DNA of 64,000 bases, taken from NCBI RefSeq assembly GCF_003614435.1, contig NZ_CP025546.1, positions 992,001 through 1,056,000 on the forward strand. The letters are read 5' to 3'. Below, in pieces: positions 1 through 8,587 of this stretch. Source of the DNA: Mycobacterium paragordonae. Lineage in GTDB: Bacteria > Actinomycetota > Actinomycetes > Mycobacteriales > Mycobacteriaceae. The position numbers were made by a program, and so were the translations under genes. Below the pieces are notes generated by a model. The model was not told the DNA's origin. It did no database searches and saw only the letters and a program-made list of their open reading frames with translations. Position 1 is the first letter of the stretch, and each line of letters opens with the position of its first letter.

Positions 1-477
1 CTGGTGCCGACGATGTTCGGCCGCGACGCGCGGCTGCAGCTGCTGCACGAGCAGGATGCGCTTGGCGCGCTGGAACGCGCCGCGATGGCCGGCCGGGCCG
101 GCACCTTCAACATCGGCGCCGACGGAATCATCATGTTGTCCCAGGCAATTCGTCGTTCCGGACGAATTCCCTTGCCTGTCCCCGGATTTGGGGTGTGGGC
201 CCTCGATTCGCTGCGCCGTGCCAACCGTTATAACGAGATCAGCCGCGATCAGTTCGCGTACCTCAGCTATGGCCGCGTAATGGATACCACCAGAATGCGT
301 TCGGAGCTCGGCTACCAGCCGAAATGGTCCACCGCAGAGGCTTTCGACGACTACGTCCGCGGGCGCAACCTGACTCCCATAATCGACCCACATCGGGTAC
401 GCTCCTGGGAGGGTCGTGCCATAGCGGTGGCGCAGCGCTGGGGTAGCCGAAATCCCATTCCGTGGGCGGGGTCGTAG
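1..477 (+). CDS. galE2: NAD-dependent epimerase/dehydratase, C-terminal part (GalE2-like)
   Basis: The reading frame is open from the first base of the window to a TAG at 475-477, so only the C-terminal part (about 158 residues) of a longer gene is present. The text reads like the substrate-binding half of an extended short-chain dehydrogenase/epimerase, with a phrase on inherited 'FNIGADGI' type followed by helical segments ending in a Trp/Arg-rich tail. Together with the acyltransferase and cyclopropane synthase genes that follow, it matches the place of M. tuberculosis galE2 (Rv0501). The Rossmann nucleotide-binding motif and the Tyr-x3-Lys pair would lie upstream of the window and cannot be checked. 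The substrate is therefore inferred only; 'UDP-galactose epimerase' should be treated as a family label. Confidence 0.8.
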   Translation: MVPTMFGRDARLQLLHEQDALGALERAAMAGRAGTFNIGADGIIMLSQAIRRSGRIPLPVPGFGVWALDSLRRANRYNEISRDQFAYLSYGRVMDTTRMRSELGYQPKWSTAEAFDDYVRGRNLTPIIDPHRVRSWEGRAIAVAQRWGSRNPIPWAGS

Positions 478-496
478 ATAGATTTGGGTAGATAAC

Positions 497-1564
497 GTGG
501 CGGGTGAAACCAGAGCGAATGTTATTCCACTGCACAGTAATCGGGGTCGCGTAGCGGCGCGCCGCCGTGCCGATCAACGCACGGACGCCTCGCGTCAGCA
601 CCCCTCGCTCCTCTCCGATCCGAGCGGCCGCGCGTCGGCCGAAGAGATCGCCGCCGTCGTCCGCGAGATCGACGAGCACCGCCGCGCGGCCGGCGGGTCG
701 TCCACCGGTGAAGCGCCACTCAACGATGTCGCGCAGCGCGTCGCCGCTGTCGCCGGATTTTTCCGCCAAAGACTGCTCGGTGATTACAGCGTCGACGAAT
801 TCGGATTCGATCCGCACTTCAACGACGCGATCGTTCGGCCTTTGCTGAGATTCTTCTTCAACTCCTGGTTCCGGGTCGAAGTCAGCGGCATCGAGAACAT
901 CCCCAGCGATGGCGCGGCCCTGGTCGTGGCCAATCACGCCGGTGTGCTGCCGTTCGACGGTTTGATGCTCTCGGTCGCCGTGCACGACGAGCACCCCGCG
1001 GAGCGCGACCTGCGCCTGCTGGCCGCCGACATGGTCTTCGACCTGCCGGTGGTGGGGTCGGCGGCCCGCAAAGCGGGACACACCATGGCCTGCACGACCG
1101 ACGCGCACCGGTTGCTCGCTTCCGGCGAGCTCACCGCGGTGTTCCCGGAAGGCTACAAGGGTCTGGGTAAGCGCTTCGAGGATCGCTACCGGCTGCAGCG
1201 GTTCGGGCGGGGTGGCTTCGTCTCTGCCGCGCTGCGCACCAAGGCGCCGATCGTGCCCTGCTCGATCATCGGCTCCGAAGAGATCTACCCGATGCTGACC
1301 GACGTGAAGTTGCTGGCGCGGCTGTTCGGGCTGCCCTACTTCCCGGTGACGCCACTGTTCCCGTTGGCCGGTCCCGCGGGCCTGGTGCCGCTGCCGTCCA
1401 AGTGGCGGATCGCGTTCGGCGAGCCGATCCAGACCGCCGACTACGCGCCCAGCGACGCCGAGGACCCGATGGTCACCTTCGAGTTGACCGATCAGGTGCG
1501 CGAGACGATCCAGCAGACGCTGTACCGGCTGCTGGCCGGCCGGCGCAACATCTTCTTCGGCTAG
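497..1564 (+). CDS. PlsC-type acyltransferase (Rv0502 family)
   Basis: A 355-residue protein starting at GTG, 19 bases after the galE2-like stop. Its N-terminal 75 residues are charged and low in complexity. The rest is a lysophospholipid/glycerolipid acyltransferase domain. The catalytic His/Asp block appears as NHAGVLPFD (His147, Asp154); the usual spacing is H-x4-D, here it is H-x6-D. The second conserved block is FPEG at residues 216-219. Enzymes of this fold transfer an acyl chain from acyl-CoA or acyl-ACP to a hydroxyl acceptor at the inner membrane. The acceptor is not known for this mycobacterial branch. It ends at a strong bidirectional terminator shared with the convergent mycolate methyltransferase. 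Family is secure, substrate unknown. Confidence 0.85.
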   Translation: MAGETRANVIPLHSNRGRVAARRRADQRTDASRQHPSLLSDPSGRASAEEIAAVVREIDEHRRAAGGSSTGEAPLNDVAQRVAAVAGFFRQRLLGDYSVDEFGFDPHFNDAIVRPLLRFFFNSWFRVEVSGIENIPSDGAALVVANHAGVLPFDGLMLSVAVHDEHPAERDLRLLAADMVFDLPVVGSAARKAGHTMACTTDAHRLLASGELTAVFPEGYKGLGKRFEDRYRLQRFGRGGFVSAALRTKAPIVPCSIIGSEEIYPMLTDVKLLARLFGLPYFPVTPLFPLAGPAGLVPLPSKWRIAFGEPIQTADYAPSDAEDPMVTFELTDQVRETIQQTLYRLLAGRRNIFFG

Positions 1565-1587
1565 ATCTTTTCGGCCGGGCTCAGCGA

Positions 1588-1620
1588 AAAGCCCCGATTT
1601 CCTTGTGAAATCGGGGCTTT
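1588..1620. terminator. Bidirectional intrinsic terminator between Rv0502-like gene and cmaA2
   Basis: A perfect 13-bp inverted repeat (1588-1600 with 1608-1620) encloses a 7-base loop. The stem is GC-rich in the middle, with AAA at one edge and TTT at the other, so it can end transcription from both converging genes. Confidence 0.85.
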
Positions 1621-1632
1621 CGCGTCCGCTGG

Positions 1633-2559
1633 TTATTTGACCAGGGTGAACTGACACACGTTGGTGTAGCCGTCGCGGAACAGGTCCGAGCAGCCGCGCA
1701 GGTACTTGATGAAGGTCTCGTACTCCTGCTCGCCCTTGAGCTCGATGGCCTTCTCCTTGTTGGCTTCCAGCGCGTCGGCCCAGGTGTTCAGGGTGGGCAC
1801 GTAGTTCTTGCCGATGAAGTGGTGGCGCTCGATCTTGAAACCGGCCTCGGTCGAGTAACGGTCGACCTGCTCCACCTGCGGCAACTTACCGCCGGGGTAG
1901 ATCTCCCGGAGGATGAAGCTGATGAAGCGCAGCAGGGTCATCGTCGTCTTCAGCCCCATCGCCCTGCCCTCTTCGGCGGTGGGCACCACGATGGAGTGCA
2001 GCAAGAATCGGCCGTCGTCGGGCAGCAGGCTGTAGTACTTCTTGAAGAAGGTGGCGTACCGCTCGTAGCCCGCGTCGCCGGCTCCGTCGGCGAAGTGCTC
2101 GAACGCGCCCAGCGACACGATGCGGTCGACGGGTTCGTCGAACAGCTCCCAGCCCTGCAGCCGAACCTCTTTGCGGCGCGGGCTGTCCATCTCGTCGAAC
2201 TTCTGCCGGCAGTGGGCGAGCTGGTTCTCGCTGAGCGTCAGGCCGATGACGTTGACGTCGTAGTGCTCGACGGCGTGCCGCATGGTCGAACCCCAGCCAC
2301 TGCCGATGTCGAGCAGCGTCATACCGGGCTCGAGGTTCAGCTTGTCCAGCGCCAACTTGCGCTTGGCGAACTGCGCCTCCTCGAGGGTCTTGGTCTGCGG
2401 CGCATCGATGTCCGGGTTTTCATCGAAGTACGCGCAGCTGTAGGTCATCGACGGGTCGAGCCACAGCTTGAAGAATTCGTTGGAACGGTCGTAATGCGAT
2501 TGCACCGCCTCGACTGGCGGCTGCAACTGGGTACCACCCGTTGTGCCTTCTGATGTCAT
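1633..2559 (-). CDS. cmaA2: Cyclopropane mycolic acid synthase / mycolate methyltransferase
   Basis: A 308-residue S-adenosylmethionine-dependent methyltransferase of the cyclopropane-fatty-acid-synthase family. The early YSCAYF motif (residues 40-45), the SAM-binding loop [10 protein letters not shown] (82-91) and the FEHF segment (153-156) are all present. Members of this family modify double bonds in meromycolate chains while these are carried on acyl carrier protein, forming cyclopropanes or methyl branches; this sets the fluidity of the outer mycomembrane. Length (about 300 residues) and position next to the MaoC and SerB1 genes match M. tuberculosis cmaA2, which makes trans/distal cyclopropanes. 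Paralogues (mmaA1-4, pcaA) are very alike, so the precise reaction is inferred from synteny. The start is ATG, and it converges on the upstream acyltransferase. Confidence 0.85.
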   Translation of the reverse strand: MTSEGTTGGTQLQPPVEAVQSHYDRSNEFFKLWLDPSMTYSCAYFDENPDIDAPQTKTLEEAQFAKRKLALDKLNLEPGMTLLDIGSGWGSTMRHAVEHYDVNVIGLTLSENQLAHCRQKFDEMDSPRRKEVRLQGWELFDEPVDRIVSLGAFEHFADGAGDAGYERYATFFKKYYSLLPDDGRFLLHSIVVPTAEEGRAMGLKTTMTLLRFISFILREIYPGGKLPQVEQVDRYSTEAGFKIERHHFIGKNYVPTLNTWADALEANKEKAIELKGEQEYETFIKYLRGCSDLFRDGYTNVCQFTLVK

Positions 2560-2579
2560 TAATCCGACGCTACCTGCCG

Positions 2580-3083
2580 CTATCCGATGGATGCAATTGC
2601 AGCCACGGTCGCCTCGGTGTCCGCATCGTGCTGCGCCGCTTCACCCAACATGGTGACGACACTGGTGATCACCGGCTTACCTTCGCCGTCCGTCACCTCG
2701 CTGCGGATTTCGGCCAAGACCGTGCCGTGAGACTGGATCACCGAGTCGAGGTAGGTGTCGAAATGCAGCTCGTCACCGACCACGATCGGGCGGTGAAACT
2801 TGAACTTCTGGTCGCGGTGCATGACTCGGGCGATGTTGATCGGGATGCTGAACTTGGTGAAGATCTCGAGCTGGACGCGTCGTCCGGCGATGGCCAGGAA
2901 CGTCAGCGGGGCAGGCAGGGCGTCGTAGCCGGCCTCGGCGGCGACGGCTTCGTCGTGGTGGATCGGGTTGTCGTCTTTGACCGAAAGTGCGAATTCACGG
3001 ATCTTTTCGCGTCCGACCACGAAGTGGTCTTCCTGCCGGTAGTGCTTACCGATGATTCCTTCGGCTCCCTGGGGAACTGTCAT
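2580..3083 (-). CDS. MaoC/HadA-like (3R)-hydroxyacyl dehydratase subunit (Rv0504c family)
   Basis: A 167-residue hot-dog-fold protein. I chose the ATG at 3083 because the longer open frame has no family resemblance upstream and the length agrees with Rv0504c (about 166). It resembles the HadA/HadC subunits of the FAS-II dehydratase, which removes water from 3-hydroxyacyl-ACP during mycolic acid elongation. Unlike classical HadA, it keeps a hydratase-type motif, KDDNPIHH at residues 36-43, with Asp, Asn-Pro and His in the order used for catalysis by R-hydratases. It may therefore be catalytic by itself or with an unknown partner. It lies between cmaA2 (20 bases downstream) and serB1 (44 bases upstream), probably in one leftward unit with serB1. 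No separate HadB partner is visible here. Confidence 0.75.
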   Translation of the reverse strand: MTVPQGAEGIIGKHYRQEDHFVVGREKIREFALSVKDDNPIHHDEAVAAEAGYDALPAPLTFLAIAGRRVQLEIFTKFSIPINIARVMHRDQKFKFHRPIVVGDELHFDTYLDSVIQSHGTVLAEIRSEVTDGEGKPVITSVVTMLGEAAQHDADTEATVAAIASIG

Positions 3084-3127
3084 GACGCTGCTTTCCGATC
3101 GAAGAGTTAGCTCAGCGGCGCAGCTTA

Positions 3128-4030
3128 TCAGCGTGATTGACGCCGGGACGCCAACGCCGCAAGCGCGCCGCCCGCCGCTCCCAGCGCCAGCGCGGACGGC
3201 ACGCCGATGCGAGCGGCCTTGCGGGCGGTGCGGAAGTCGCGGATCTCCCAGCCCCGCTCGCGGGCCAGGCTGCGCAGGCGGGCGTCCGGGTTGATCGCGA
3301 CCGCGGTGCCCACCAGGGACAGCATGGGCACGTCGTTGTAGCTGTCGGAGTAGGCGGTGCAGCGCTTGAGGTTGAGGCCCTCCCGGATCGCCAGCGAGCG
3401 CACGGCGTGGGCCTTGCCGGGTCCGTGCAGGATGTCTCCGACCAGGCGGCCGGTGAAGATTCCGTCGACGGATTCGGCCACGGTGCCCAGGGCGCCGGTG
3501 AGGCCCAGGCGACGGGCGATTGTCGACGCCAGCTCGTAGGGAGTGGCGGTGATCAGCCACACCTGCTGGCCGGCGTCGAGGTGCATCTGGGTGAGTTCAC
3601 GGGTGCCGGGCCAGATCTTGTCGGCGATGATCTCGTCGTAGATCTCGTCGCCGAGCCGCACCAGTTCCTCGACCGACCGGCCCTCGATGAAGGCCAGCGC
3701 CTTGCGCCGGCCGGCCGCCACGTCGTCGCTGTTCTCCTTGCCGAGCACCTGAAACTTGGCCTGCGCGTAGACGAATCCGAGTACGTCCCGGTAGGTGAAG
3801 TAATCCCGGGCGGCCAGTCCGCGGCCGAAGTGCACGGCGGAGGAGCCCTGCACGAGCGTGTTGTCCACATCGAAGAACGCGGCGGCGGTCAGGTCGATGG
3901 GCGGCTGCGGACGCTCGCTTTCGGCGCTGGCGTGCAGGTCGCTCAGGGCCCGCTCGGCGCTGGCGTCGGCGGCCAGCGCCTCGAGGTCGACACGACCGCT
4001 CACGGGTTCAGAGGAAGCCATGGAAGACAT
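3128..4030 (-). CDS. serB1: HAD-family phosphatase SerB1 (phosphoserine phosphatase-like)
   Basis: A 300-residue haloacid-dehalogenase-superfamily phosphatase. Motif I is DVDNT (Asp54 nucleophile, Asp56 acid/base), motif II is the Thr in LITATPYE, and motif III is YSDSYND. These place it with SerB/HAD-IB enzymes that hydrolyse phosphoserine or related small phosphates; many actinobacterial members are generalist phosphatases. I place the start at ATG 4030 because a GGAGG lies 7 bases upstream; a TTG start 15 bases earlier would swallow that ribosome-binding site. The C-terminus ends in an Ala/Gly-rich hydrophobic stretch followed by Arg, possibly a membrane-touching tail. In M. tuberculosis mmpS2 and mmpL2 follow serB1; here the next gene is the glutaredoxin-like one. 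Confidence 0.82.
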   Translation of the reverse strand: MSSMASSEPVSGRVDLEALAADASAERALSDLHASAESERPQPPIDLTAAAFFDVDNTLVQGSSAVHFGRGLAARDYFTYRDVLGFVYAQAKFQVLGKENSDDVAAGRRKALAFIEGRSVEELVRLGDEIYDEIIADKIWPGTRELTQMHLDAGQQVWLITATPYELASTIARRLGLTGALGTVAESVDGIFTGRLVGDILHGPGKAHAVRSLAIREGLNLKRCTAYSDSYNDVPMLSLVGTAVAINPDARLRSLARERGWEIRDFRTARKAARIGVPSALALGAAGGALAALASRRQSR

Positions 4031-4125
4031 GCGCCAAACCTCCAAGTCGCTGGTAGCTGCCGAGCCGACACCAACCCTATCCGGCCCTATCCGGCCGCAG
4101 CCGGGCGAATGCCAGACTGGTGGCC

Positions 4126-4398
4126 ATGGTCACGTCCGCAATCCGACCCCAGGTGCAACTGCTGACTCGCGCCGGTTGCGCGATCTGTGACCGGGTGCAC
4201 GCGCAGCTGGCCGAACTGGCCGGCGAGCTGGACTTCGATCTGGTCAGCACCGACGTGGACGTTGCGGCGCAGGCCGGAAATCCGCAGCTGCGGGCCGAAT
4301 TCGGGGATCGGCTGCCGGTGGTGCTGCTGGACGGTCGGGAGCACAGTTACTGGGAGGTCGACGAGCCGCGGTTGCGGGCCGACCTGTCGGCCCGGTGA
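4126..4398 (+). CDS. Glutaredoxin-like protein (DUF836, Rv0508 family)
   Basis: A small 90-residue thioredoxin-fold protein with a redox pair Cys-Ala-Ile-Cys (Cys18 and Cys21), the cis-Pro loop RLPVV and a final short helix. Proteins of this family are thought to act as glutaredoxin/mycoredoxin-like thiol-disulfide exchangers, but no substrate is established. ATG 4126 is used; a GTG at 4120 in frame is possible. It lies 100 bases upstream of hemA and reads the same way, as in M. tuberculosis, so it may share the haem transcript. It is divergent from serB1, with about 95 bases between them to hold both promoters. Confidence 0.75.
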   Translation: MVTSAIRPQVQLLTRAGCAICDRVHAQLAELAGELDFDLVSTDVDVAAQAGNPQLRAEFGDRLPVVLLDGREHSYWEVDEPRLRADLSAR

Positions 4399-4498
4399 CC
4401 GTAAGCGCTGGATATTTGGTAGCCCACCTGACAACCGTCTACCGTAGGTAGTAGTTCACTTTCCGACGCTGTAAGGGAGCGGGCCAGGAGATGCTGCC

Positions 4499-5860
4499 GT
4501 GAGCATCCTGCTCTTCGGGGTTTCGCACCGCAGTGCGCCGGTCTCCGTGCTGGAACAACTCAGTATCGACGAGTCCGATCAGATCAAGATCGTGGACTCC
4601 GTGCTGCAGTCGCCCCTGGTGAGCGAAGCCATGGTGCTGTCGACGTGCAACCGCGTCGAGGTCTACGCCGTCGTTGAGGCGTTCCACGGCGGCCTGTCGG
4701 TGATCGGCCAGGTGCTGGCCGAATACTCCGGTCTGCCGATGGGCGATCTGACCAAGCACGCCTATGTCCGCTACAGCGAGGCCGCCGTCGAGCACCTGTT
4801 CGCGGTGGCCAGCGGCCTGGATTCGGCGGTGGTCGGGGAGCAGCAGGTGCTGGGGCAGGTGCGCCGCGCCTACGCCTCCGCCGAAGCCAACAGCGCGGTC
4901 GGCCGGGTGCTGCACGAGCTGGCGCAGCGTGCGCTGTCGGTGGGCAAGCGGGTGCATTCCGAAACCGCGATCGACGCCGCCGGCGCCTCGGTGGTCTCGG
5001 TCGCCCTCGACATCGCCGACCGCAAGCTGGGCAGCCTGGAGGGCAAGACCGCCGCGGTGGTCGGCGCCGGGTCGATGGGTGCCCTCGCCGCGGCCCACCT
5101 GACCCGCGCGGGAATCGGCCGGGTGCACGTGCTGAACAGGTCGCTGGGCCGGGCCGCCCGGCTGGCGGACCGGATCGAGGCGTCGGGCATCCCCGCCGAG
5201 GCGCTGACACTGGACCGGCTGGCCGACGCGCTGGCCGACGCCGACGTGGTGGTCAGCTGCACCGGTGCGGTCAGCCCGGTGATCTCGCTGGCCGACGTGC
5301 ACCACGCGCTGGTCAACGCCCGGCGGGACGAGGCCGCGAAGCCATTGATCATCTGCGATCTCGGCATGCCGCGCGACGTCGACCCGGCGGTGGCGGGGCT
5401 GCCCGGTGTGTTGGTGGTCGACGTGGACCGGGTCCAACACGAACCGTCGGCGCACGCGGCGGCCGCCGACGTCGATGCGGCGCGTCACATCGTCGCCGCC
5501 GAGGTCGCGGCCTACCTGACCGGACAGCGGATGGCCGAGGTCACCCCGACCGTCACCGCGCTGCGCCAGCGCGCCGCCGACGTCGTCGAGGCGGAGTTGC
5601 TGCGCCTGGACAATCGGCTGCCCGGTCTGGACTCAGCCGAGCGCGAAGAGGTGGCCCGCACGGTGCGGCGCGTGGTCGACAAGCTGCTGCACGCACCCAC
5701 GGTGCGGATCAAGCAACTGGCCAGTGCCCCGGGCGGCGACAGTTACGCCGAAGCCCTGCGCGAGCTTTTCGAACTGGAACAAACCGCGGTCGACGCCGTT
5801 GCCACGGCTGGCGAGTTACAGGTTCTGGCAACGGAATTCGACAACCCTTCGGCCGAGTGA
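4499..5860 (+). CDS. hemA: Glutamyl-tRNA reductase
   Basis: First committed step of C5-pathway tetrapyrrole synthesis: reduces glutamyl-tRNA(Glu) with NADPH to glutamate-1-semialdehyde. The 453-residue protein shows the N-terminal catalytic domain with the thioester-forming Cys50 in STCNRVE, a Rossmann motif VGAGSMG around residues 190-196, and a C-terminal helical dimerisation domain. The start is GTG, preceded by a GGAG-type ribosome-binding site about ten bases upstream; no ATG in frame fits the conserved N-terminus. It heads the run hemA-hemC-hemD-hemB, with hemC 13 bases downstream, consistent with one operon. HemL, the next enzyme in the pathway, is encoded separately at 29399. Confidence 0.95.
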   Translation: MSILLFGVSHRSAPVSVLEQLSIDESDQIKIVDSVLQSPLVSEAMVLSTCNRVEVYAVVEAFHGGLSVIGQVLAEYSGLPMGDLTKHAYVRYSEAAVEHLFAVASGLDSAVVGEQQVLGQVRRAYASAEANSAVGRVLHELAQRALSVGKRVHSETAIDAAGASVVSVALDIADRKLGSLEGKTAAVVGAGSMGALAAAHLTRAGIGRVHVLNRSLGRAARLADRIEASGIPAEALTLDRLADALADADVVVSCTGAVSPVISLADVHHALVNARRDEAAKPLIICDLGMPRDVDPAVAGLPGVLVVDVDRVQHEPSAHAAAADVDAARHIVAAEVAAYLTGQRMAEVTPTVTALRQRAADVVEAELLRLDNRLPGLDSAEREEVARTVRRVVDKLLHAPTVRIKQLASAPGGDSYAEALRELFELEQTAVDAVATAGELQVLATEFDNPSAE

Positions 5861-5873
5861 CCGATTGGCGCAC

Positions 5874-6821
5874 GTGATCCGGATAGGCACTCGGGGCAGC
5901 CTGCTGGCCACCACCCAGGCCGCGACCGTCAGGGACGCTCTGATCGCCAACGGCCATCCCGCCGAGTTGGTGACGATCAGCACCGTGGGCGATCGATCCT
6001 CGGCACCCATCGAAGAGCTCGGTGTGGGCGTCTTCACCACGGCCCTTCGGGAGGCGATGGAGCAGGGCCGCGTGGACGCGGCCGTGCACTCGCACAAGGA
6101 TTTGCCGACGGCGGTCGACCCGCGGTTCACCATCGCGGCGATACCGCCACGCAACGACCCCCGCGACGCACTGGTGGCCCGCGACGGGTTGGTGCTCGGG
6201 GAGTTGCCGGCCGGTTCGCTGGTGGGAACCTCCTCGCCGCGACGGGCCGCACAGCTTAGAGCATTGGGTCTCGGTTTGGAAATCCGCCCCCTACGAGGCA
6301 ACCTAGATACCAGGTTGAACAGGGTGAGTAGTGGTGATCTAGACGCCGTGGTGGTGGCCCGGGCCGGGTTGGCCCGACTGGGCCGTCTCGACGACGTCAC
6401 CGAGACGCTAGAGCCGGTGCAGATGTTGCCAGCACCTGCTCAGGGCGCTCTCGCAGTCGAATGCCGGGCCGACGACAGTCGCCTGGCGGCGGTGTTGGCG
6501 GAACTGGACGACGCCGACACACGTGCGGCGGTCACCGCGGAGCGTGCTCTGCTCGCCGAACTGGAGGCCGGTTGCTCGGCACCGGTGGGCGCGATCGCGG
6601 AAGTGGTCGAGTCCATCGATGAGGAGGGGCGGGTCTTCGAAGAGCTGTCGTTGCGCGGCTGCGTGGCGGCACTCGACGGATCCGATGTGATCCGCGCGTC
6701 CGGAATCGGCACCTCCGATCGGGCACGGGAGTTGGGCCTCTCGGTTGCCGCGGAGTTGTTCGAACTGGGCGCCGCAGAATTGATGTGGGGAGCGCGGGAA
6801 GACCCCGTTCGAGGAAGTTGA
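5874..6821 (+). CDS. hemC: Porphobilinogen deaminase (hydroxymethylbilane synthase)
   Basis: Joins four porphobilinogen units into hydroxymethylbilane. GTG 5874 gives the canonical beginning ([15 protein letters not shown]) and a length of 315 residues, near the 309 of M. tuberculosis; longer open reading upstream overlaps hemA and is not conserved. The dipyrromethane cofactor is attached to the Cys in EAGCSAP (Cys234). The arginine-rich substrate loops (SSPRR and RGNLDTRL) are intact. It follows hemA after 13 bases and precedes the hemD fusion by 22 bases. Confidence 0.94.
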   Translation: MIRIGTRGSLLATTQAATVRDALIANGHPAELVTISTVGDRSSAPIEELGVGVFTTALREAMEQGRVDAAVHSHKDLPTAVDPRFTIAAIPPRNDPRDALVARDGLVLGELPAGSLVGTSSPRRAAQLRALGLGLEIRPLRGNLDTRLNRVSSGDLDAVVVARAGLARLGRLDDVTETLEPVQMLPAPAQGALAVECRADDSRLAAVLAELDDADTRAAVTAERALLAELEAGCSAPVGAIAEVVESIDEEGRVFEELSLRGCVAALDGSDVIRASGIGTSDRARELGLSVAAELFELGAAELMWGAREDPVRGS

Positions 6822-6843
6822 AAGAGACTTGGGAGCGACAACG

Positions 6844-8508
6844 ATGACGCGAGGGCGTAAGCCGACACCGGGCCGCATCACTTTTGTGGGTTCTGGTCCA
6901 GGTGACCCCGGTCTACTGACCACTCGGGCCGCCACGGTGCTGGCGAATGCGGCCCTGGTATTCACCGACCCCGACGTGCCCGAGGCGGTGCTGGCGCTGA
7001 TCGGCAAGGATCTGCCGCCGGTTTCCGGTCCGGCCCCCGCTGAATCTGCGCCGGCCAGCTCCGATACCGCCGCCAGTTCGTCGAGCCCGGAAACCGTCGC
7101 CGCGGTGATTTCGGCAGGCCCCGACGTTCGTCCCGCGCTCGGCGATCCCGCCGAGGTCGCTAAAACGCTGACGGCAGAGGCCCGCTCGGGCGTCGACGTG
7201 GTGCGGTTGGTGGCCGGCGACCCGCTCTCGGTGGACGCGGTGATCACCGAGGTGAACGCCGTCGCCCGGGCGCACCTGCATGTCGAGATCGTGCCCGGCC
7301 TGGCCGCCAGCAGCGCGGTCCCGACCTACGCCGGGTTGCCGCTGGGTTCCTCGCACACCGTCGCCGACGTGCGTGGTGACGTCGACTGGGAGGCGCTGGC
7401 CGCCGCACCGGGGCCGCTGATCCTGCAGGCCACGGCGTCGCACCTGGCGGACGCCGCGCGCACCCTGATCGACCACGAGCTGTCCGACAGCACCCCTTGC
7501 GTGGTGACCGCGCAGGGCACCACCTGCCAGCAACGGTCGGTGGAGACCACGCTGCAGGGTCTGACCGACCCCGCCGTCCTGGGCGGCGGCACCGACCCGG
7601 CCGGCCCGTTGACTGGCCCGCTGGTGGTCACCATCGGCAAGACGGTGGCCAGCCGGGCGAAGCTGAACTGGTGGGAGAGCCGGGCGCTGTACGGCTGGAC
7701 CGTGTTGGTGCCCCGCACCAAGGACCAGGCCGGCGAGATGAGCGAGCGGCTGACGTCCTACGGCGCGCTGCCGATCGAGGTGCCGACCATCGCCGTCGAG
7801 CCGCCGCGCAGCCCCGCGCAGATGGAACGCGCGGTCAAGGGTCTGGTGGACGGCCGTTTCCAGTGGGTGGTGTTCACCTCGACCAACGCCGTGCGTGCGG
7901 TGTGGGAGAAGTTCGGCGAGTTCGGTCTGGACGCCCGGGCGTTCTCCGGGGTGAAGATCGCCTGCGTCGGCGAGGCGACGGCGGACCGGGTGCGGGCGTT
8001 CGGGATCAGCCCCGAACTGGTGCCGTCCGGCGAGCAGTCGTCGATGGGTCTGCTGGACGAATTCCCGCCCTACGACAGCATTTTCGACCCGGTGAACCGG
8101 GTGCTGCTGCCACGCGCGGACATCGCCACCGAGACGCTGGCCGAGGGCCTGCGTGAACGTGGGTGGGAGATCGAGGACGTCACCGCCTACCGGACCGTGC
8201 GGGCCGCCCCGCCGCCGGCGTCCACCCGGGAGATGATCAAGACCGGTGGCTTCGACGCGGTGTGCTTCACCTCCAGCTCGACCGTCCGGAATCTGGTCGG
8301 TATTGCCGGAAAGCCGCACGCGCGCACCATCATCGCCTGCATCGGCCCGAAGACCGCCGAGACCGCGGCCGAGTTCGGCCTGCGGGTGGATGTCCAGCCG
8401 GAGACCGCCGCGGTGGGTCCGTTGGTCGACGCGCTGGCCGAACACGCCGCCCGGTTGCGCGCCGAAGGCGCGTTGCCCCCGCCGCGCAAGAAGAGCCGCC
8501 GGCGATGA
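6844..8508 (+). CDS. hemD: Uroporphyrinogen-III synthase fused to a SUMT/CysG-like N-terminal domain
   Basis: A 554-residue two-domain protein. Residues about 11-275 resemble S-adenosylmethionine uroporphyrinogen-III methyltransferase: VGSGPGDPGLL at 15-25 and PGLAASSA at 151-158. About 285-530 is the cyclising uroporphyrinogen-III synthase, with FTSTNAVRAVW and a second FTSSSTVRN block, and the protein ends in a basic tail. The methyltransferase half looks altered: an Ala/Ser/Pro-rich insert lies at residues 58-85, and the usual GDP-Phe-x-Phe-Gly-Arg segment reads GDPLSV. Its methylating activity is therefore doubtful, whereas the synthase half supplies uroporphyrinogen III for haem. ATG 6844 has GGGAG 8 bases upstream; a TTG 15 bases earlier is less likely. 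The same fusion is annotated hemD/cysG (Rv0511) in M. tuberculosis. Confidence 0.88.
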   Translation: MTRGRKPTPGRITFVGSGPGDPGLLTTRAATVLANAALVFTDPDVPEAVLALIGKDLPPVSGPAPAESAPASSDTAASSSSPETVAAVISAGPDVRPALGDPAEVAKTLTAEARSGVDVVRLVAGDPLSVDAVITEVNAVARAHLHVEIVPGLAASSAVPTYAGLPLGSSHTVADVRGDVDWEALAAAPGPLILQATASHLADAARTLIDHELSDSTPCVVTAQGTTCQQRSVETTLQGLTDPAVLGGGTDPAGPLTGPLVVTIGKTVASRAKLNWWESRALYGWTVLVPRTKDQAGEMSERLTSYGALPIEVPTIAVEPPRSPAQMERAVKGLVDGRFQWVVFTSTNAVRAVWEKFGEFGLDARAFSGVKIACVGEATADRVRAFGISPELVPSGEQSSMGLLDEFPPYDSIFDPVNRVLLPRADIATETLAEGLRERGWEIEDVTAYRTVRAAPPPASTREMIKTGGFDAVCFTSSSTVRNLVGIAGKPHARTIIACIGPKTAETAAEFGLRVDVQPETAAVGPLVDALAEHAARLRAEGALPPPRKKSRRR

Positions 8509-8520
8509 CCTGTCTTGCGT

Positions 8521-8577
8521 TGACTCTGCGTGAGTGGCGCAAATGTGCGAGTGACCTTCGCCCGCAACGCAGAGTCA
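8521..8577. repeat. Inverted repeat in the hemD-hemB gap
   Basis: The 79-base space between hemD and hemB holds an 11-bp perfect inverted repeat, TGACTCTGCGT at 8521-8531 matched by 8567-8577, separated by 35 bases. A shorter CGCA-AATG-TGCG pair lies inside. There is no T-run, so it is not a classical terminator. It may be a degenerate dispersed palindrome or an mRNA processing/stability element within the hem operon. Confidence 0.55.
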
Positions 8578-8587
8578 CCGGCCAAGA

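Noticed and set aside
263..1657. Long leftward open frame opposite the acyltransferase gene
   Set aside because: Arg/Gly/His-rich translation with no family resemblance; it mirrors the codon bias of the well-supported rightward gene. Many similar frames opposite hemA, hemD, resB and menC are rejected for the same reason.
4399..4498. A riboswitch or redox operator upstream of hemA
   Set aside because: No conserved riboswitch core or convincing palindrome found in these 100 bases.
6913..8445. 510-residue leftward open frame opposite hemD
   Set aside because: Composition typical of a reverse-strand shadow in high-GC DNA (Arg, Gly, His, Gln), no domain, no ribosome-binding site.
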